From NCBI GenBank assembly GCA_024760905.1, contig CM045729.1, forward strand, positions 50,859,580 to 50,923,579: a stretch of DNA of 64,000 nucleotides, read 5' to 3'. The first letter of the stretch is position 1; the number at the start of each line of letters is the position of its first letter. Positions 13,277 through 24,714 of this stretch are shown in pieces. Under the pieces are notes generated by a model that did not search any database, was not told where the DNA came from, and saw only the letters and a program-made list of their open reading frames with translations. The stretch is from Plotosus lineatus. Lineage: Eukaryota > Chordata > Actinopteri > Siluriformes > Plotosidae. The translations under genes and the position numbers were made by a program.

Positions 13277-13429
13277 TGTTCTCTTGGTAAATGTCCAACA
13301 ACCGATGAACCATTAGAAACTGCTACAGCAAAACTATCGGATGCTCTGAATGAATGGCACGATAAGTCAGATATGGACCTATCAGAAAGTGATGGCGAGT
13401 ATTTTTCACCTGATTCTCCTGCTCACTAA
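13277..13429 (+). pseudogene. Transposase C-terminal fragment in family E
   Basis: An open 50-codon stretch ends in TAA with an acidic tail: ALNEWHDKSDMDLSESDGEY then FSPDSPAH. It lies in the expected place for the 3' end of a transposase gene. Acidic C-terminal tails occur in pogo/Tigger proteins, so I assign it there tentatively. There is no start codon or catalytic domain upstream. Confidence 0.45.
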
Positions 13430-13656
13430 CTTCATAAATTTAAGCACGTACCTGGCCATGTGCTTTTGTTTACGTTCATGTTCATTGGTTCAATGTGCCA
13501 CATGCTAACGTTAACATTCATGTTGATTTGCTCGATTTTACGTCCGGAAAAACGTTTAAAGGAACAGCACCGGGATGGAAAAGTAAGGGGTCTTTTTTTT
13601 TTTTTTTTTTTTTTAATTATGCTGTTTTCTGTTTATTTTCTTCTTTCATTTAAGTA

Positions 13657-13910
13657 CAGTGGTACCTGACCCTACGAAATTAATCCGTTCCAGAGGCTTT
13701 TTCTTAACCTGGATTTTTTGTAAATTGAACCGCATTTTACATGTAAAACGTGTGATTCGTTCCAAATCCCCAATACTACCCCTAAACTCTCTAAAAATTA
13801 TAAAAGTATATCTTTTAAGACCTCCTACTTCAATATCGTACCGATGGTAGACGGGTTTGGCCATATTCCTTTGTGATATAACTCGAGCCCGTTTCTTCTC
13901 ACTCGCACCA

Positions 13911-13948
<38 letters not shown>

Positions 13949-14429
13949 TCACCATGTCTTCTGAGTAGAGTTATAATCTTACAAATGTTTGTGGAAGGTT
14001 AAAACTCAAGTCAAGAAATAAAGCATGAAACAACAATAACTCTGTCCTTTACACGAAAAGCATTATGGGAGATGCAGCTCCATAATAGCCAATGGGAGGC
14101 CAAGGGGGGTGGATGTTGGGAGATAGCCAATAAGAGGGAGCTGCGTCATCCCTCCTAGCCAATGGGAGGCCAGCGGGGCAGGATGTTGAGAGATAGGTAA
14201 TGGGAGGTAGCTGTGTCATCCCTCTTAGCCAAATGGGAGGCTAGCAGGGCGGGATGTTAGAACGTCATTGATGGGAGAGCAGCTCGCACATTGTTTGAAT
14301 GTTTGAATGGCGCGTTTGAAGCGTTTCTTAAGAACATGTTTTATATACAGAGACAAAAAATTTTGGAAAATGTTTTTCGGAACCTGGATTTTTCGTTTGC
14401 TGGGACTATCATAAGGTGAGATACTACTG
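13657..14429 (+). mobile_element. A-like TA-transposon nested in family E
   Basis: Begins cagtggtacctgaccctacg, shares aaattaatccgttcca with family A, and ends gtgagatactactg, with TA on each side. The corresponding position in copy E2 is uninterrupted (gtaagtaatttggttg near 24399), proving insertion into E. It includes a GT microsatellite (13911-13948) and a 70-bp tandem repeat. Confidence 0.8.
14087..14266 (+). repeat. 70-bp tandem repeat, about 2.6 copies
   Basis: Units begin agccaatgggaggc at 14087, 14157 and 14227 (the third with an extra a) and share ggatgttgagagata and tcatccctc. Each unit contains one or two CCAAT-type pentamers. It is entirely inside the A-like transposon. Confidence 0.8.
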
Positions 14430-15559
14430 TAGTTTGGTTGATACCACAAAATGAATAACACAAATACCAGTAAAACTCTTTTATTGTTCTGTTATTATTC
14501 ATGTTTTCCACCTCGATGGGAATAAGCACTTACCATTCCACTCTGCTGGTAACATTTTAATAAGTGCCCACCCACTCCAATTTTTGAAGCACCCTGAGTG
14601 CTTATCACGTTGAATACAGTATGTATATGCTGTTGAATGTACGGCTTTAAACAGACCGGTGGCACAATGTTTTCCATGCCATTCAAAAAGGAGATTGCCC
14701 TAAAAATACTTTCATCGACCTCCCTCCTCCCCTCACCTCTGACCAGACGCCCAGGTAGCTTTTGATTCTGCAGCCATCAGCAGTTGACCAGTTCTGGCAC
14801 ACATGACAACAGTATCATTGACTATAGGCTCACGTGAAAGATGTTTGTACGCATATGCACTGTGTAGATTGCTGGATTTGAAACAACGACTGCACACAGC
14901 AAAACGTTCGATGGGCAAGTATGTGTGCACATATGTACATGAGTCACAATGGACAACCGGTCGTAAGACAGTTTGGGTCTGTACATTTACTGTATTACTA
15001 CTAGCATGTATGTTGTACCTTTTTACAAGTTTGTTTAAAAAAAAAAAAAAAGGAATATTCCGTGAGTCAGCATATCCTAAAACACTTTAATGTAATAATA
15101 ATAATAATAACAATTTATTCATTATCACAATAATGATGATGATTAATAAGGTTGATGATGATAATAATGTGCGGGTTTTTGTTTGTTTGTTTGTTTTTTC
15201 CTTTCCTTGTTGGATCTCTTTCTCTCTCTCTCTCTCTCTGTTCTCCTGTATGTTATCCACAATCACTCATATACACACAAACACACACATTCTTCTGTAC
15301 GTTTGATTTTTTTTTTTTTTTTGTCTCCCTCTAGTATTTCTCTTTAATTCTGCATTAATGTAAATTTGCTTATCTTTTTGTATATAATGTGAACATTTGA
15401 GAACAACCTGCAGCTAATGTTACTGTTTTTTTTTTCTTGCGACGAATGTTTGAATCTCTCATATTTTTCCGATTAAATACATGTACATGGTTTATCCCAT
15501 TTAATCCTCACAAATAGGCTAGAATCAGATACATGATACCAAAGTATATATGCTATTTA

Positions 15560-15592
<33 letters not shown>

Positions 15593-16305
15593 CTTCCATG
15601 GGTGGTTGTAAAGTCGAACAGTCATAAGTTGCACAGGTTGTAAGTCAGCAACTACCTGTATTAACCCCAATGCAGGTTTTTCTCCTTCAAAATTGAAAAT
15701 TCAATTTTTCTGATTTTTGACCAGGTAACTAGATTAACAGGTGTGAAAATGGCTATTATTTGTGATTTCAAAGCAATTTAACACTCAGGATTGTAAGTAA
15801 CAGCCACTAGTTACATTCATATGCTCATTATAAAAGTCCCATGCACACACGGGCTTCAGAAACGTTTTCTTACAAAGAGGGCAAGAGACCCGAACAGTAT
15901 GACCAAATGAATGCAGAGTCTTATTGTCCTTTCACTAATCAGTTAAACAGACTGGGGGGTGTGCTGGTATCAAGCTTTGTTCACTGACTGCTCACACCGT
16001 CCATGTTGTCATGGTAACGTTGACAATAACGTGCACAGTAATGTGCATCCACGTTCATTTAGTGGGCTTTTGGCTTGTTCGTCCAGCACAACATAGTATG
16101 TTAAGTTCAATATTATTTATCGATTTTATCAGAACTTGAATTTATTTTACCTTTTTTATTTACTTTTTTTTTTTTTTTCTAAAAATCAGTCAGTATAGAT
16201 ATATAGATAAGTATAGATGCTGTTTAAAAAAATTTAACTGAAATGAAAACACTTGAGTTACATCTCCCAGCAGCCTTGGTTCTGATTTTTGTTTTCCATT
16301 GACAG

Positions 16306-16543
16306 GTATGAAAAGGTGCCAGTGATCCTGGTGGGCAATAAAGTGGATCTGGAGAGTGAACGGGAGGTGTCAGTGAACGAGGGTCAGGCTCTGGCCGAGG
16401 AGTGGGGCTGCCCATTTATCGAGACCTCGGCCAAGAGCAAGACCATGGTGGACGAACTGTTTGCTGAAATCGTACGACAGATGGACTACGCAGCACAGCC
16501 AGACAAAGACGATCCCTGCTGCTCTTCCTGCAATATACAATAA
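16306..16543 (+). CDS. rap2a: Terminal coding exon of Ras-related GTPase Rap2a
   Basis: Rap2a is a membrane-anchored small GTPase of the Ras superfamily that signals to the cytoskeleton, to MAP4K kinases and in cell adhesion. The exon follows a polypyrimidine tract and a CAG acceptor (intron ends at 16305). It opens with the last base of a split Arg codon and encodes 78 residues beginning [20 protein letters not shown], then TAA. Visible motifs: G4 NKVD (binds guanine), G5 ETSAKS, the Rap2 effector-side stretch [12 protein letters not shown], a CC pair (palmitoylation in Rap2a) and a C-terminal CNIQ CAAX box (prenylation). CNIQ separates Rap2a from Rap2b and Rap2c, whose tails differ. By my count the exon corresponds to residues 105-183 of a 183-residue protein, so the 3' end is full length and intact. 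The upstream exon with the P-loop and switch regions is not in the window. Confidence 0.95.
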
Positions 16544-17760
16544 CCCTAGGTTAATGAGGGCTCGTGCAGACATTCACTCACACACACACACACACAATTC
16601 ACACACTGCACATACAGTACATGCACAAACATGCAGGCACAGTCATATATATTTACAAAATACACATACATTTCTGTAGATGTTCTTTCTGGTGCATTGG
16701 GGGTTTTTTGTTTGTTTGTTTGTTTTTTTTGTTTTTCTCTGAGTGTAATTCGTACTTGGCATATATGCCTGAATGAGGACTTTTTGTCACTTTACCTGAC
16801 TGACTCACAGAGAAGTGCACTGACCTTATGAGTGAGAACCATATTTCATGATGGAGCAGGAGTTTACACTACACCTGGAGTTTAACACTATTTAACCATT
16901 TAAAAAATTGTTCTCTTATAAATTCTCTTCCTGTTGACTTGACAAATTTTGATTAATTACGTTTCTAATTATGTAACTTAGACCGAGCTCTAATATCCGA
17001 GGGAACAAACTCCCCAACCTCAACCATTAAATTTTAAGATCAATTAGAGGTAGAAATAGGCAGGATGAAACACCGACTCAAACATTACCCCCAAAGAATG
17101 CATTTTGAACACCGCCCTTCCGCTTTTGATCTCAACGATGGGATTGTAGACAATTGTTTTTTTTTTTTTTTTTCTTTCCCTCCATCAGTGTAATGATGTG
17201 TATCAGTTGTGTGTTCTCTTTCTGAGAGATGATGACAGGACTCTGACCACAGAACACGCAGGCCTCTTTCAGTTTCTGTGGATTTTTCATCATCCAGCTT
17301 TTTGCATATTTCTCCAGAGTTGGGTTAAACATTCTTCACATGGTGCCATCAAACAATCTAGTGCTTGCATTTCACAAAAAGGTACACAGGGAGAAAACCA
17401 ATTTCAAACGGTCATGAAAAATCATTGACACTGACGCCGGTAATCTAAATACCATTGTGGATGTTGCCAGTTCCACGCCGGCTCCTCCTTCCTGTGGGCC
17501 TGTGGATTTCGTGCATGGCCAGAAAACTAAACAGCCTGAAGCAGATGTAAAGAGTTTGAGCCAAAAAAACGACGATCACTCCGGTCAGACCAGAGTAGCG
17601 AGGTGCTGTGTATTCATTGTTGATTTTATATTTTTTTATGTGACATTTACTCTCTCCTTCCTGAATGAATGGTGACACTCTTTCATTTGGCACCTCAATA
17701 AAGTGTGTTCAACACATCATCCTTGCTAATGCTTCTTTAATAAAAGTTATGAATGAAGGA
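16544..17760 (+). other. rap2a: rap2a 3' untranslated region
   Basis: The transcript continues after the TAA at 16541-16543. The region contains a short CA repeat near 16577, a TTTG-rich patch near 16706, a T-run at 17157, and AT-rich sequence without transposon ends until A1 begins at 18026. Two canonical AATAAA hexamers at 17697 and 17739 give a likely 3'UTR of about 1.2 kb. The exact cleavage site is inferred. Confidence 0.7.
17697..17744 (+). terminator. rap2a: rap2a polyadenylation signals
   Basis: AATAAA occurs at 17697-17702 followed immediately by a GT-rich stretch (gtgtgttc), and again at 17739-17744. The first has the better downstream element. They are the first AATAAA pair found after the Rap2a stop codon in a repeat-free setting. 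Confidence 0.65.
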
Positions 17761-18025
17761 AAAATGATTTTAAGAAAAGTGTTAATGTGATATAGGAGCT
17801 GCTCTGCTTTTACTTAAATGACAGCAATATATTCATGTCAGCATTATCAGATACCTGTGTAAATGTATGGGTGTTAATTTGGGAATTTGTTTGGTGAAAA
17901 CATTGTAGTTTTTTTGTGTAATGCAGTTTAAAGTTAGGATTAGTGTTTTGAAGACTTATTTTTTTTAATAAGAGGAATAAATTTAAAGGCACATTATTAG
18001 TGCTGAATTTGGTGAACAGCAACTA

Positions 18026-18786
18026 CAGTGGTACCTCTAGTTACGAAATTGATCCGTTCCAAGGGCAAGTTCATAAGGCAAAATGTTCGTTAGATAAAAC
18101 AAAAATTCCCATAGAAAATAATAGAAAACCAATTAATCTGTTCCAACCCTCTCCCAGATTCATATAACCTGACACAAACATGTACATTTGATCTAATATA
18201 TTAAAGATAAACATGTAACAACAATAAATATTTCATAATAATAATGCATGTACGTTAACAATAATAAATAATGAAACAAGAATAAACAATAAGTCAACTG
18301 ACCCTTTCGATCATTGACTGCGGCAGAGATGTCACGTGCGCGCAAAGATGTCTCGTGGGCAGGCATGAGGTGGTGCGTAACAGAGGAGGAGAATTTTGTG
18401 CATGTGCACACTACAAATGCCAGCGAGGCGAGCTCCCACTTACACTAGGTGGCAGTGATGCTGTTCCCGATGATGGAGGGGAAAAGTATCAGGCAAACAA
18501 TATGAAGTGCAGCAAACACTATTTATAGTCACGTGCTGGGGGGGCACGGAATGTTGTTGTTTTTTTTTCCTATATGGGGTATCACATAAAATAATTGAGA
18601 AGCACTGCACAAGACGTTCTCGGAGGATTGAACTAAACAAAGCAAATCTGCTCAGAAAAGCCATTTCCCCGGCAGAGCTCGTAAATCAAAATTTTGCACG
18701 TTGGATGGGGCAGATATTTGGTGGGATCAAAGCTCGTATCATGGAAAATTAGTTATAAAGGACACTCGTAAGTCAAGGTACCACTA
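18026..18786 (-). mobile_element. Family A TA-transposon, transposase lost
   Basis: Ends cagtggtacctctagttacg and cgtaagtcaaggtaccacta are inverted, with TA outside. Relative to A2 (50802-52120) it is in the opposite orientation. The segments gagaagcactgcacaaga and gcagatatttggtgggatca match A2's left part. It keeps no transposase segment. Confidence 0.8.
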
Positions 18787-20354
18787 TATTGCATTATTTA
18801 AGAAGTGAGCAGTGTGTGCGTGGAGAAGACACAATGTGGGTGGAAATGTGCTAAATTGTTATTTTCTACTGATGTTTGTTCTAATGGTTATTAACTGTAG
18901 AATTGATTCAACTGAATCCCAAGAAGGCCTTCACCAGGAAATCAAGCCTTTTTAATATAATTATGGAAACATAAGCAATTTTATTTAATTCAATCGTGGG
19001 AGATTTGAGTTGTGGCATGATGAAAATGTACCAAAACTGCATTTTTTCTGCAAAAAGCACCCAAACTAAGCTACCGATATCCCTGCATATTTAGAAAGGA
19101 AAGGTCCCCATGTGTCCAAATATGCATGAATGAGCAAGGCTTATTCAGGACGTAAGCTGTTGGAGATCCCCGAACGGAGCCCAGAAATTAAGTCGTGATA
19201 GGTGGTGCGATAGCCGATATTTTTTGATGCATGCAACCCAACATGGTCATGTTCTCTAAACTCACAAAGACTGAATGAGGGTGCACAGATAATCAAAATC
19301 AAACTGATTTAGTTTTTTGGAATTTTGGCCCTCGGGACCCATACTTTTTTCCCCGAATTGTTTTGGAAATAATAAAAGTGATTTCAGTCTTGCAATTTTC
19401 CATTTTGGCAATATATGTTCCACTGCTACATCTCCACCCGTGCTTTACTGGTTGATTCTGAGAAAATTTGGCTCTTAATTGGAAAATAAATGCTGAATAA
19501 ATATTATTTCATATTCTGGGGTTCACACAAGGATTTTGCAACATGTCATGAGTCCTTTAAAACAGACTGAAGGCCCTTGACTATTCGCGGTTTTGCACTC
19601 ACGGTTTGAGTATTTGCAGACTGCCAAGCAACTGACACGTCACTCAAATTTAGCCAATGGCTGTCCTCCTTCCTTCTGATTGGTTGAGATGATGTAACAC
19701 CCTTTTTTCCTCATTTGCGCACAAGTTGTCTATTTTTTTGTGTGTGTTTTAATTACCAGTTAAGTTCTATGATGCCACTCAAACGCTGTGTGTCTTCTCT
19801 GGCTAAGCGATAGAAAACATTGGATGTCTCCTCTGAAGAAATAAGACTTTCTCCTGAAGAAACGACAGTTTCCTCTGAATTGCCTGAAGAGATATTACTC
19901 TAGTATTAAAGTCTTTTTCAATTATTCCAGTACAGTACCTAAGTTAATGTTTAGAATGTTTGTGTGGGTGATTTTATGTACTGTGGTGTAGCATGTTTAT
20001 CATTTTGTTTATCCGATTTATTACATTTCATGTTCTTTTATATTCTTTTTGTTATGGTCTGTGTTTTGGGGGGACTTTGATTTTGACGGTTGTGTTCTCT
20101 AACTCTCCGCTCTGGTTGAGGGAGTGGCTGAGCTGCTCCGTGGCTTCTAAACATTAACTTAGGCACTGTACTGGAATAATAATTGAAAAAGACTTATCTT
20201 CAGGCACTTCAGAGGAAACTGTCGTTTTTTTCAGGGGAAAGTCTGATTTCTTCACAAGAGACGGCGCTTAGCTGGCGTTTGAGTGGCATCATAGAGCTTA
20301 ACTAGATAATATACATACAAAATGAAAACATACATACTGTATGTGTGTATATAT

Positions 20355-20355
20355 G

Positions 20356-20414
<59 letters not shown>
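20355..20414. repeat. (TA)n microsatellite
   Basis: An uninterrupted TA run of about 60 bp directly before the Tc1-type miniature element. Confidence 0.95.
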
Positions 20415-20417
<3 letters not shown>

Positions 20418-20670
20418 TAGTCCTTCTCAAAAAAATAGCATATTATAATAAAGTTCATTATTTTCTGTAATGTTCTGTAATTTTTTGAGATAGGAATTTT
20501 GGGTTTTCATGAGCTATGTGCCAAAATCATCAGTATTAAAACAATAAAAGACCTGAAATATTTCAGTTGGTGTGCAATGAATCTAAAATATATGAAAGTT
20601 TCATTTTTATCAGTACATTACAGAAAATAATGAACTTTATCACAATATGCTAATTTTTTGAAAAGGACTA

Positions 20671-20672
<2 letters not shown>
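20415..20672. mobile_element. Tc1-type miniature inverted-repeat element
   Basis: 258 bp consisting almost only of two inverted arms: cactagtccttctcaaaaaa at the left and ttttttgaaaaggactagta at the right, with a large imperfect hairpin between. The arms match the long terminal repeats of the Tc1 element at 24714-26059, including aaaatatatgaaagt and tatcagtacattacagaaaa. It is a non-autonomous deletion product flanked by (TA)n on both sides. Confidence 0.88.
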
Positions 20673-20727
<55 letters not shown>

Positions 20728-20734
20728 AAGAGAG

Positions 20735-20780
<46 letters not shown>
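20672..20780. repeat. Compound (TA)n-(GA)n-(GATA)n microsatellite
   Basis: A TA run to about 20709 is followed by GA repeats and then about eleven GATA units. Confidence 0.93.
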
Positions 20781-20781
<1 letters not shown>

Positions 20782-21149
20782 AAGTATGCTGTATAATGTT
20801 TATATATGTTATTAATAAATATCACAGTACAAAATTAAAAGATTTTTCTTAATCATTACTATATTTTACTACATTAATACTGAATTAATGAGTAAGACTG
20901 TTTATAGAATGTGTTTAAGAAGCATATTTTAGCGCATGTAATAGATGCATAGTATTTTACTTCCAATTGCTCATTCGCGCATGTAATATGATACATGGGG
21001 TTTTACTTCCGGGTACAGAACTCGCGGATTATCTTCATTCGCGGGAAGGGCCGGAACCGAACCCCCACGAATATGGAGGGCCTACTGTACTTCTTAGGTT
21101 CATTGAAGAAAGAATAAATAAAAATGACACATGAAATGAAACAATAATA

Positions 21150-21151
<2 letters not shown>

Positions 21152-21186
<35 letters not shown>
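21152..21186 (+). repeat. (GT)n microsatellite
   Basis: A GT run of about 35 bp just before the Tc1-like element at 21199. Confidence 0.9.
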
Positions 21187-21190
<4 letters not shown>

Positions 21191-21659
21191 CATGTGTAGA
21201 GTTATGTTCAAAATAATAGCAGTGTGTTAAAAAGTTAATAAAGCTCAAAATCCTTATAATAGCTTTTAATCCATGCAAACAAATGCATTGGGAACACAAC
21301 ACATTCTATTCTGAATCAAAAGATGAAGAAAAAATACATCAAATTTGTGTTATTCCTTTAAGTAAATTGAAGAAAGGTGAATATTAGACTGTTCAAAATA
21401 AGGCAGTGTCTGCTTTCTTCTTTACAAACTCGAACATTCACTATATAAACTGAAAAATGCTTAAGATTTTGCTTTCCTTTGAATCACTGAACTAATATTT
21501 AGTTGTATAAACACTGTGTCTGGGAACTGCTGCACATCTGTGTTGCACAGTGTCAACCAACTTCTGGCACCTGTGAGCAGGTTTTCCAGCCTGCGATGGT
21601 TGAACTACATGCTCTTGAACTACATGGTTGAACTATATGTTCTTCTGGTTTTTATGGTT

Positions 21660-22275
21660 TTGCCTCAGAAACTGCACTTTTGATGCCACCCCATAAATTC
21701 TTTATTGGATTAAGGTCTGGGATTGGGCTGACGACTCCATAACGTCAATCTTGTTGTTCTGATACCAAGATGTTGCCTGTTTTCTGGTGCGTTTGGGGTC
21801 GTTGTTTTGTTGGAACACCCAACTCAATGGCATTTCCGCTTCAACATAACGCAGCTTGACCTCTTCAAATATTCGCATGTATTCAAACTGATTCATGAGA
21901 AGCATCCCCATATCGGGATGCTTACGCCACTAGACTTCACCGTCTACACAGTGTACTGTGGCTTCAATTCAGTATTTGGAGGTCGGCTCACAAACTGTCT
22001 CTGACCACTTGACCCAAAAAGAACAAGCTTTCATTAGTCCACAAAATATTGCCTCGTTTCTCTATAGGCCAATCACTGTGCTCTTTGGCAAATTGTAACC
22101 TCTTCAGCACATCTCTTTTTTTCCAACAGTGGGACTTTGCGGGGGCTTGTCAATAGTTCGGCTTCACATAGGTGTCTTCTAATTATAACAGAACTCACAG
22201 GTAACTTTCGACCTTCTGTGGTCTTCCTGGAGCTGATTGGTGGCCTTGCAATTTTGGCTCTTCTTTGATCCATGT
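21660..22275 (-). pseudogene. Tc1-like transposase, decayed
   Basis: On the minus strand, frames at 22273-22073 and 21911-21702 give discontinuous matches to a Tc1 transposase. The later frame contains PLSWVFQQNNDPKRTRKQAT, which holds the second catalytic aspartate (NDPK), and WYQNNKIDVMESSAQS, leading to the degraded SPDLNPIxNLWGGIK region near 21690. Stop codons and frame shifts separate the pieces, so no functional protein is expected. Confidence 0.78.
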
Positions 22276-22436
22276 GAATGGAAGATTTTCACTTTCTTCC
22301 ACATCTTTCAGGTTTTGGTTGGCAGCCTAACTCTTTCCCTCATATAACATGTTTTGGTGTCCTGTCTTCCACGATGTATTACACGAACTACAACATTCTG
22401 TGTACATTTATTTATAGCTACATGAAATGCACATTA

Positions 22437-22769
22437 CAGGGTAGTGGTGGCCTGGTGTCAAGGTGCTGGATCACTGATCCCAAGGTTGGCGGTTCAAGCC
22501 CCACTATCAACCGGTTATCAATGTTCCCCCAGTGCAGCTAACTGGGTTATTAAATGCGGCCATGTCTGTCACTGTCTACGGTGTGAGGTTCATGTAAAAG
22601 AACCATTGCTGACTTTCGTCAAGAGTAGCTGCATAGCCGTCAGCGTGTTTCTGCCCTGCGATGGCATGGCGAGCTGTCCAGGGTGTACCCTGCCCTTGCC
22701 CGGTGTCGGGCTGAGATGGGCACCAGTCTTCGAGACCCTAATTAGCATTAAGCGGCTCAGAAAATGACT
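22437..22769 (+). mobile_element. SINE S1, type 2 tail, full length
   Basis: A tRNA-like head has box A-like gtggcctggtgtcaagg and box B-like ggcggttcaagcc. The S1 body follows, then the type 2 tail (ccagggtgtaccctgccctt ... aagcggctcagaaaatg). The 13-bp target duplication gaaatg(c/t)acatta is at 22424-22436 and 22770-22782. Confidence 0.87.
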
Positions 22770-23070
22770 GAAATGTACATTATGTGGGTTGAATAGTAAC
22801 TCGAGTACACATCTTTTCCTATTGAATCATGTAATACATTGTGCTTCCTCCTTGACTATGAGGGAAAGCGTTAAAGCTTTTGTGATGATTTTAGATGAGC
22901 AGCCCATCATTTTCTGCACTTCTTTATGTGTTCCCTTCTCTAATCAACTTTTTAATCAAGGTACGCTGTTCTTCTGAACTATGTCTGGAACGACCCATTT
23001 TCCTCAGAATTTCAGAGAGAAATACATCATAACCAGCATGTATGATATTTGCTGCCTTCCTTCCTTAAAT

Positions 23071-23416
23071 TCATTCAGTCATTCATTTTCTGTAACCGCT
23101 TAATCCTGATCAGGGTCATGGGGAGGCTAGGGCCCATCCCAGCCGACTCCGGGCGAGGGCAGAGTACACCCTGGACAGTTCGCAAGGCCATCACAGGGCA
23201 GAAGCACGCTGACGGCGATGTTGCCTACTCTTTTCGAAAGTCGGCAATGGTTCTTTTACATGCCTCACACCATAGACAGTGAGAGATATGGCCAGCCTTT
23301 GATAACCCAGTTAGCTGCACTGGGGGGGGGACAATGACAACCTGTGGAGAGTGAGACTTGAACCCCAAATCTTTGGATCAGTGATCCAGCACCTTACCAC
23401 CAGGCTACCACTGCCC
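23071..23416 (-). mobile_element. SINE S1, type 2 tail, full length
   Basis: Inverted copy with a type 2 tail (cattttctgtaaccgcttaa at its left), the S1 body and the tRNA-like head ending ggctaccactgcc. The 12-bp target duplication ccttccttaaat is at 23059-23070 and 23417-23428. Confidence 0.88.
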
Positions 23417-23665
23417 CCTTCCTTAAATAAGTGCAATAATTGCCACCTGTCATTAAAAGAATGAATGATGTCACTACTTGAACTTCACATTGCTATTATT
23501 TTGAACACGTCCCTTTCAATTAGTGATTTGATTTCATGGCATCAGTAGCATGTCATGATTGTTGGGTCTGTTGGATTCTATTACTAAACCTGATAGTAAA
23601 TTATTTTCATGATGTCTGACTGCTATAATTGTAAACACAACTGTAATATATATTACGTCAAATAC

Positions 23666-23667
<2 letters not shown>

Positions 23668-23704
<37 letters not shown>
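23668..23704. repeat. (TA)n microsatellite
   Basis: TA run preceding an S1 SINE copy; a short gtctgtctgtctgtc run follows. Confidence 0.92.
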
Positions 23705-23710
<6 letters not shown>

Positions 23711-23724
23711 CGTCTGTCTGTCTG

Positions 23725-24062
23725 TCTTCCTTTCGGCTTTTTCCCTTTCACTCGGGAGTCGCCACAGCGAATCATCTGATTCGCACATTTGATTTGGCAG
23801 AGGTTTTTACGTCGGATGCCCTTCCTGTCACAACCCTTTTAGCAAGGGATAGAAACACGCTGACGACTTTGCAGCCTACTCTTTACGAAAGTCAGCAATG
23901 GTTCTTTTACATGCCTCTCACCATAGAGAGTGAGAGACATGGCCCGCCTTTGATAACCCAGTTAGCTGCACTGGGGGGGACAGTGACAACCTTGTGGAGA
24001 GTGGGACTCGAACCCCCAACCTTTGGATCAGCGATCCAGCGCCCTATACCACTAGACCATCA
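23725..24062 (-). mobile_element. SINE S1, type 1 tail, near full length
   Basis: Inverted copy: type 1 tail (cttcctttcggctttttccc, then gggagtcgccacagcgaatc), S1 body, and tRNA-like head with box B as gggactcgaaccccc and box A as taccactagacca. The last few head bases run into family E2, so it probably sits across the E2 left end. I found no clear target duplication. Confidence 0.8.
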
Positions 24063-24064
24063 CA

Positions 24065-24601
24065 TAATAAGCGCGCTGCTCCAATAAGCCCCCCATAACG
24101 GTAAAATGAGGCGTTCACTGCCTGTAAAAGTGAGTTTACACGGTATTTCAAGACCCCTGCCACTGGGGAATGTCTATAATGTTCATCAGTTCATCAGTAA
24201 CAACACATTTGATTGTTCTGCCGTGCTTTAAAAAAAACATTTAAAGGCCATGTGCTTTTCAAAGTGCCATGTGCTAAAGTTGACATTCATGTTGATTGGC
24301 TCAATTTTACATCGGGGAAATATTTAAAGAACAGCACCAAAAATTAAAGGGTCTTTTTTTTAAATTATGCTGTTTTCTGTTTATTTTCAGCTTTCATGTA
24401 AGTAATTTGGTTGATACCTCAAAATGAATGACACAAATACCTGTTAAACTCTTTTATTGTTCTGTTATTATTCATGTTTTCCATCTTGATGGGAAAAAGC
24501 ACTTATCGTTCCACTTCGCTGGTAACATTATAATAAGCGCCCACCCACTCCCCCCCCCCCTTTTTTTTAAAGCGCCCTGGGCGCTTATTGCGTCGGATAC
24601 G
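24065..24601 (+). mobile_element. Family E TA-transposon, second copy
   Basis: Shares with E1 the blocks gctgctccaataag, cactgcctgtaaaagtgagt, gcctgccactgg-like segments and the right end cttattgcgtcggatacggt. It lacks the nested A-like element and most of the transposase tail. The left terminus appears lost at the SINE junction. Confidence 0.72.
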
Positions 24602-24621
24602 GTGTGTGTGTGTGTGTGTGG

Positions 24622-24708
<87 letters not shown>
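24602..24708. repeat. (GT)n-(TA)n microsatellite
   Basis: GT run with few interruptions followed by about 30 bp of TA, ending at the Tc1 element. Confidence 0.93.

Positions 24709-24713
<5 letters not shown>

Positions 24714-24714
<1 letters not shown>

Larger units (their letters stand above)
12988..14619 (+). mobile_element. Family E TA-transposon, interrupted by an A-like element
   Basis: Left end ccgtattcggtgtcataagc and right end gcttatcacgttgaatacag form an inverted pair with TA outside. A second copy (E2, 24065-24601) shares long interior blocks such as cactgcctgtaaaagtgagt and aattatgctgttttctgttt. The interior holds a transposase C-terminus (13277-13429) and a nested TA element at 13657-14429. 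Confidence 0.77.
1..16305 (+). other. rap2a: rap2a last intron, 3' part
   Basis: Everything upstream of the acceptor at 16305 should be intronic, because no sequence coding for the first 104 residues of Rap2a (P-loop, switch I, DTAGTEQF) was found. It holds two S1 SINE copies, a SINE-tail fragment, TA-targeting DNA elements of families B, G, H, E and A-like, one Tc1-like element and one hAT element, listed separately. The stretches 122-650, 934-2250, 3476-4320, 4791-7030, 9717-11311, 11756-12987 and 14620-16280 show only low-complexity runs and short open frames without recognisable protein similarity. Confidence 0.8.
19567..21087 (+). mobile_element. Family B TA-transposon with internal inverted arms
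   Basis: Starts near aggcccttgactattcgcgg and ends gaatatggagggcctactg before TA. It shares both flanks with B2 but has an additional inverted copy of the central arm (19822-19960 against 20145-20262). A Tc1-type miniature element (20415-20672) and TA/GA/GATA microsatellites are inserted in it. Confidence 0.78.
21199..23515 (-). mobile_element. Tc1-like transposon carrying two nested SINEs
   Basis: The left end gttatgttcaaaataatagc pairs with the right end gctattattttgaacac, and TA precedes the left end. Inside, the minus strand encodes a decayed Tc1 transposase. Two S1 SINE copies (22437-22769 and 23071-23416), each with its own target duplication, interrupt the 5' part of the transposase-side arm. 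Without the SINEs the element would be about 1.6 kb, close to the usual Tc1 length. Confidence 0.82.

Noticed and set aside
14087..14266. CRISPR-like array
   Set aside because: Adjacent 70-bp units without spacers, in a vertebrate transposon; it is an ordinary minisatellite.
1..16300. Rap2a first exon in the window
   Set aside because: Searched for P-loop and DTAGTEQF-like coding on both strands among the open frames; none was found, so it must lie upstream.
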